A stretch of 8,150 nucleotides of DNA from a bacterium (lineage in GTDB: Bacteria; ARS69): contig JALGZO010000499.1 in the NCBI GenBank assembly GCA_025774865.1, forward strand, positions 1 to 8,150. Direction: 5' to 3'. A program made the position numbers and the translations under genes. How positions within the stretch are numbered: position 1 is the first letter of the stretch; the number at the start of each line of letters is the position of its first letter. A model generated the notes under the pieces. That model worked only from the letters and a program-made list of their open reading frames with translations, made no database searches and was not told the origin of the DNA. Shown here piece by piece: positions 5,959 through 8,150 of this stretch.

Positions 5959-6410
5959 TGAAGAGCGAGCCGACGACCTACTCGATCGACGATCTCGCGC
6001 GGGACGGGAAGACGTCCTGGGACGGCGTCCGGAATTACCGCGCGCGCAACTTCATGCGCGACGAGATGAAGTTGGGCGATCCTGTTCTCTTCTATCATTC
6101 GAACGCCGATCCGAAAGGCGTCGCCGGCGTCGCGAAGGTGTGTCGGACGGCGTATGCGGACGACACCGCCTTCGACCCGAAGTCGAAGTACTTCGATCCC
6201 AAATCCGACAAGAGCGATCCGCGGTGGATCATGGTCGACATCGAATTCGTCGAGAAGTTCTCGGAAGTCGTTTCCCTGGCGACGCTCAAGGAGACCAAGG
6301 CGCTCGACGGCATGATGGTCACACAGCGAGGCGCGCGGCTTTCAGTGCAGCCCGTCGATCGGAAGCACTTCGATCTCGTGCGCAAGCTGGGAAAGGGGAA
6401 GAAGAAGTGA
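5937..6410 (+). CDS. EVE-domain protein (PUA-like, THYN1/UPF0310-type)
   Basis: A 157-aa stand-alone EVE domain, the usual length for the bacterial family related to eukaryotic thymocyte nuclear protein 1. The signature is clear: AKSYWLMKSEPTTYSIDDL (2-20), then TSWDGVRNYRARNFMRDEMK (26-45), GDPVLFYHSN (48-57), GVAGVAKV (61-68), DPRWIMVDIEFV (94-105) and a basic end (LGKGKKK). The PUA-like EVE fold is thought to bind modified nucleobases in DNA or RNA, and fused forms act as specificity domains of restriction systems. Stand-alone members have no settled role. ATG 5937 is preceded by GGAGG at 5928-5932; a frame open to 5823 lies inside the upstream gene and looks like a shadow. It overlaps the glycosyltransferase gene by 22 nt and the DinB gene by 4 nt, so the three are probably co-transcribed. 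No restriction or methylase gene is nearby. Confidence 0.93.
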   Translation: MAKSYWLMKSEPTTYSIDDLARDGKTSWDGVRNYRARNFMRDEMKLGDPVLFYHSNADPKGVAGVAKVCRTAYADDTAFDPKSKYFDPKSDKSDPRWIMVDIEFVEKFSEVVSLATLKETKALDGMMVTQRGARLSVQPVDRKHFDLVRKLGKGKKK

Positions 6411-6904
6411 GCCGTGACGGGCACGACGACGCGCTTCGATTGCACGTGGTTGCCCTCCTCGACGGACGAGGTGCCCACCAGGACTTCGACGCAATCGTTG
6501 CTCAGTTTCCGGATGAACATCGAGGTCGCCGTCCGCCCGGGTTCAGCCACACGGGATGGATGTTGCTCGAGCATCTTCGCATCGCTCAGAAAGACATCCT
6601 CGAGTTCAGCCGCGACGCGAACTGGAAGTCGCCCGACTGGCCCACCGGTTACTGGCCCGCCGGTGAGTCTCCCCCCGCCCCGGAAGCCTGGGAGTTCAGC
6701 GTGCAGGCATTCCGCGCGGACCTCGCGGCCTTGCGCGACCTCGTGAACGACGCGGCAACCGACCTTCTCGCGGAGATTCCGTGGGGGGACGGGCAGACGA
6801 TCCTGCGCGAGGCGCTCCTCGTCGCCGACCACAACGCCTATCACCTGGGACAGCTCGTCTACCTGCGGAAGGCGCTGGGGATCTGGCCGCCGGGCGCCGC
6901 GTAG
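6407..6904 (+). CDS. DinB/YfiT-fold (putative metal-dependent) protein
   Basis: A 165-aa four-helix-bundle protein of the DinB superfamily. The three expected metal-ligand histidines are visible: His56 in GWMLLEHLRIAQKDIL (50-65), and His142 and His146 in the helix LLVADHNAYHLGQLVYLRK (137-155), the HxxxH pattern typical of the family. Some relatives are thiol S-transferases that use bacillithiol or mycothiol; many have no known reaction. The substrate here cannot be told. The start is GTG 6407, overlapping the EVE gene's TGA (6408-6410), with AAGGGG 8 nt upstream. The frame is open back to 6140 but that part lies wholly inside the EVE gene. The predicted protein begins about 10 residues before the first helix, as expected. 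The tight overlap suggests coupled expression with the EVE protein. Confidence 0.88.
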   Translation: MSRDGHDDALRLHVVALLDGRGAHQDFDAIVAQFPDEHRGRRPPGFSHTGWMLLEHLRIAQKDILEFSRDANWKSPDWPTGYWPAGESPPAPEAWEFSVQAFRADLAALRDLVNDAATDLLAEIPWGDGQTILREALLVADHNAYHLGQLVYLRKALGIWPPGAA

Positions 6905-6913
6905 AGCGAGCTT

Positions 6914-6928
6914 CGGGCCGACCGCCCG
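6914..6928. terminator. Weak hairpin between convergent genes
   Basis: CGGGC (6914-6918) and GCCCG (6924-6928) form a 5-bp GC stem around a 5-nt loop in the 25-nt gap between the DinB stop and the dehydrogenase stop. The location suits a bidirectional terminator, but the stem is short and neither side has a T-tract. Confidence 0.2.
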
Positions 6929-6929
6929 C

Positions 6930-7994
6930 CTATCCGTGCTTCAGTACGATCTTGCCGAAGGCTTCTCGCGCCTCGAGCCGACGATGGGCCGCCGCCGCCT
7001 CCCTCACCGGGAACACCCGGTCGACGACCGGATGCAAACGCCCCGCCGACAGGAGCGCCACGACGTCGAGCAGGTCGCGAAAGTCGCCCATGTAGGACCC
7101 GAGAACCGAGAGCTGCTTCGCGAAGAGGTGCACGAGATGCAGCTCGGCGGCGGGACCCGTGGTCGCGCCGCAGGTCACGAGCCGTCCGCCCGGCGCGAGC
7201 GTGGTGACAGCCTTCGAGAACGTCGCTTCGCCCACGTGTTCCACGACGACGTCGACCCCTCCGCCGGTGAGCGCGCGAACGGCTTGCGGCCAGTCGGGAT
7301 CCGAGTGATCCACTCCCTCGTCCGCGCCGAGCTCCGCCGCCCGCTCCAGCTTCCAGTCGGCGCCGGCGGTCGCGATCACGCGGCAACCGAAGTGCCGCCC
7401 GATCTGCACGGCGGCCGACCCCACCCCGCTCCCCGCGGCGAGCACGAGCACCGTCTCGCCGGGGCGGAGACGCGCCCTTCCGACCAGCATGTGCCAGGCG
7501 GTGAGGAACACGAGCGGCGTCGCGGCCCACTCTTCCGGCGTCCAGCGATCGGAAACCGTGACAAGGTTCTCCGCGCGCGCCTTCACGAACTCACCGTAGC
7601 CGCCCGGCGACCCGCTTCCGATCACCCGATAGTCGGGCCAACGCGAGTCCGGCCCGGAACGGTCGGCGTGAAATCGCTCCAAGAATCCCGGGGCGACGAT
7701 CACCCGGTCACCGGGTTTCACGGGGCGCCCGGCCGAGGCCGATGCCGCTTCCGCCTCGGGGCCGAGCTTCTCGACGATTCCGACCGGCTCGCTCCCGAGA
7801 ATGTGCGGAAGCTCGATCGGGTTGCCCGGCAGTCCGCGCCTGACGTGGAGGTCGAGGTGATTCACGCCGCAGGCTTCGACCCGGACCAGCACCTCGTCGC
7901 GTTCGGGAACCGGCCGCGGCACTTCGGCCCACTCGAGCTGCTCCGGTCCGCCGGGCGAGCGGACGACCATCGCGCCCATCATCCCTGGACTCAC
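6930..7994 (-). CDS. Medium-chain dehydrogenase/reductase (zinc-independent alcohol dehydrogenase / quinone oxidoreductase-like)
   Basis: A 354-aa cytoplasmic NAD(P)H-dependent oxidoreductase of the MDR superfamily. The GroES-like N-terminal domain has VLVRVEACGVNHLDLHVRRG (35-54), LPHILGSEPVGIVEKLG (62-78) and KPGDRVIV (93-100). The Rossmann domain begins after APLVFL-like ATPLVFLTAW (158-167) and contains VLAAGSGVGSAAVQI (184-198), ATAGADWKLERAAELGAD (208-225) and DVVVEHVG (248-255); AFGKIVLKHG closes the protein. Close relatives carry a structural-zinc lobe with four Cys after the PGDRV motif; here residues 101-126 contain none. Cys42 and His46 remain, but the usual GHE zinc motif reads GSEPVG, so catalytic zinc is doubtful. 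The start is GTG 7994, with AAGGGG 5 nt upstream; ATG at 7982, 7979 or 7970 is possible but worse spaced. It lies 25 nt downstream of the partial gene at the right edge, probably in one operon. The substrate is unknown. Confidence 0.92.
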   Translation of the reverse strand: MSPGMMGAMVVRSPGGPEQLEWAEVPRPVPERDEVLVRVEACGVNHLDLHVRRGLPGNPIELPHILGSEPVGIVEKLGPEAEAASASAGRPVKPGDRVIVAPGFLERFHADRSGPDSRWPDYRVIGSGSPGGYGEFVKARAENLVTVSDRWTPEEWAATPLVFLTAWHMLVGRARLRPGETVLVLAAGSGVGSAAVQIGRHFGCRVIATAGADWKLERAAELGADEGVDHSDPDWPQAVRALTGGGVDVVVEHVGEATFSKAVTTLAPGGRLVTCGATTGPAAELHLVHLFAKQLSVLGSYMGDFRDLLDVVALLSAGRLHPVVDRVFPVREAAAAHRRLEAREAFGKIVLKHG

Positions 7995-8019
7995 GAGCTC
8001 CCCTTGGTCGCCGAGCGGC

Positions 8020-8150
8020 CTACGGGCCGGTCAGGACTCCCGACTTCAACTCACCCACCGTGCGATTCGATTGCTCGTGCGGACTCTCGCGCTCCTCGCC
8101 GAGGAGCCAGTGGCCGTCGGCGTTCCGGCGGTACACGAGCACGATCCGGG
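8020..8150 (-). CDS. C-terminal fragment of an unrecognised protein (5' part outside window)
   Basis: A minus-strand frame enters from the right edge and ends at TAG 8020-8022, giving the last 42 residues. They begin RIVLVYRRNADGHWLLGEER and end with GELKSGVLTGP. The strand-like start (IVLVYRR) followed by HWLLGEE looks like real protein rather than a shadow frame, and the usage fits the neighbouring genes. The gene is 25 nt upstream of the dehydrogenase start and in the same direction, which suggests an operon. I do not recognise the family, and the visible part is too short to assign a function. Confidence 0.55.
   Translation of the reverse strand, partial: RIVLVYRRNADGHWLLGEERESPHEQSNRTVGELKSGVLTGP

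Noticed and set aside
6140-6406. N-terminal extension of the DinB-fold gene.
   Set aside because: It is nested in the EVE gene, has shadow-like composition, and would nearly double the normal lead-in of the family. GTG 6407 has a ribosome binding site and the GTGA overlap.
1-8150. Mobile elements, phage genes, CRISPR arrays, tRNA or rRNA genes, and defence islands around the EVE gene.
   Set aside because: No transposase or integrase motifs, regularly spaced repeats, tRNA-like cloverleafs or restriction/methylase genes were seen; composition looks uniform across the window.

Overview
The window is GC-rich chromosomal DNA (roughly two thirds G+C by eye) from a bacterium, probably an environmental Gram-negative lineage. 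The evidence is G/C-rich third positions, frequent GTG and TTG starts with short gene overlaps, a lipid-carrier-type membrane glycosyltransferase, and a secreted protein with a Kre9/Knh1-like Ig-type domain. Such secreted domains are common in Eisenbacteria/Krumholzibacteria-like and myxobacteria-like genomes, but no marker here fixes the phylum. I see no rRNA, tRNA, CRISPR array, insertion sequence or phage gene.

Left part, minus strand (4385 down to 1). A likely promoter at 4357-4385 drives a two-domain orphan radical SAM protein (TIGR03960-like plus DUF2344-like, 901 aa, TTG start). Its TGA overlaps the GTG start of a small thioredoxin/TlpA-like protein (148 aa). A 43-nt gap carrying a 16-bp perfect palindrome separates that gene from a 2-keto-3-deoxy-6-phosphogluconate aldolase-family gene (216 aa). 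After a 172-nt gap containing a hairpin comes the start of a secreted Ig-domain protein that runs off the left edge.

Middle part, plus strand (4435-6904). Diverging from the radical SAM gene is a compact three-gene unit: a polytopic GT-C-type glycosyltransferase (495 aa), an EVE-domain protein (157 aa) overlapping it by 22 nt, and a DinB/YfiT-fold protein (165 aa) overlapping the EVE gene by a GTGA tetranucleotide. The shared 161-nt divergent region contains a 9-bp perfect inverted repeat between the two proposed promoters.

Right part, minus strand (8150 down to 6930). A zinc-free-looking medium-chain alcohol dehydrogenase/quinone oxidoreductase converges on the DinB gene with a 25-nt gap. 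It lies 25 nt downstream of the last 42 codons of an unrecognised gene that enters from the right edge.

Most genes belong to known families and nothing here makes up a clear new defence or mobile system. The points most worth a second look are the radical SAM protein with a second CX3CX2C cluster and a translationally coupled thioredoxin-like partner, the apparent loss of a core beta strand in that partner, the loss of the structural-zinc loop in the dehydrogenase, the EVE-DinB coupling, and the inverted repeat in the divergent promoter region.
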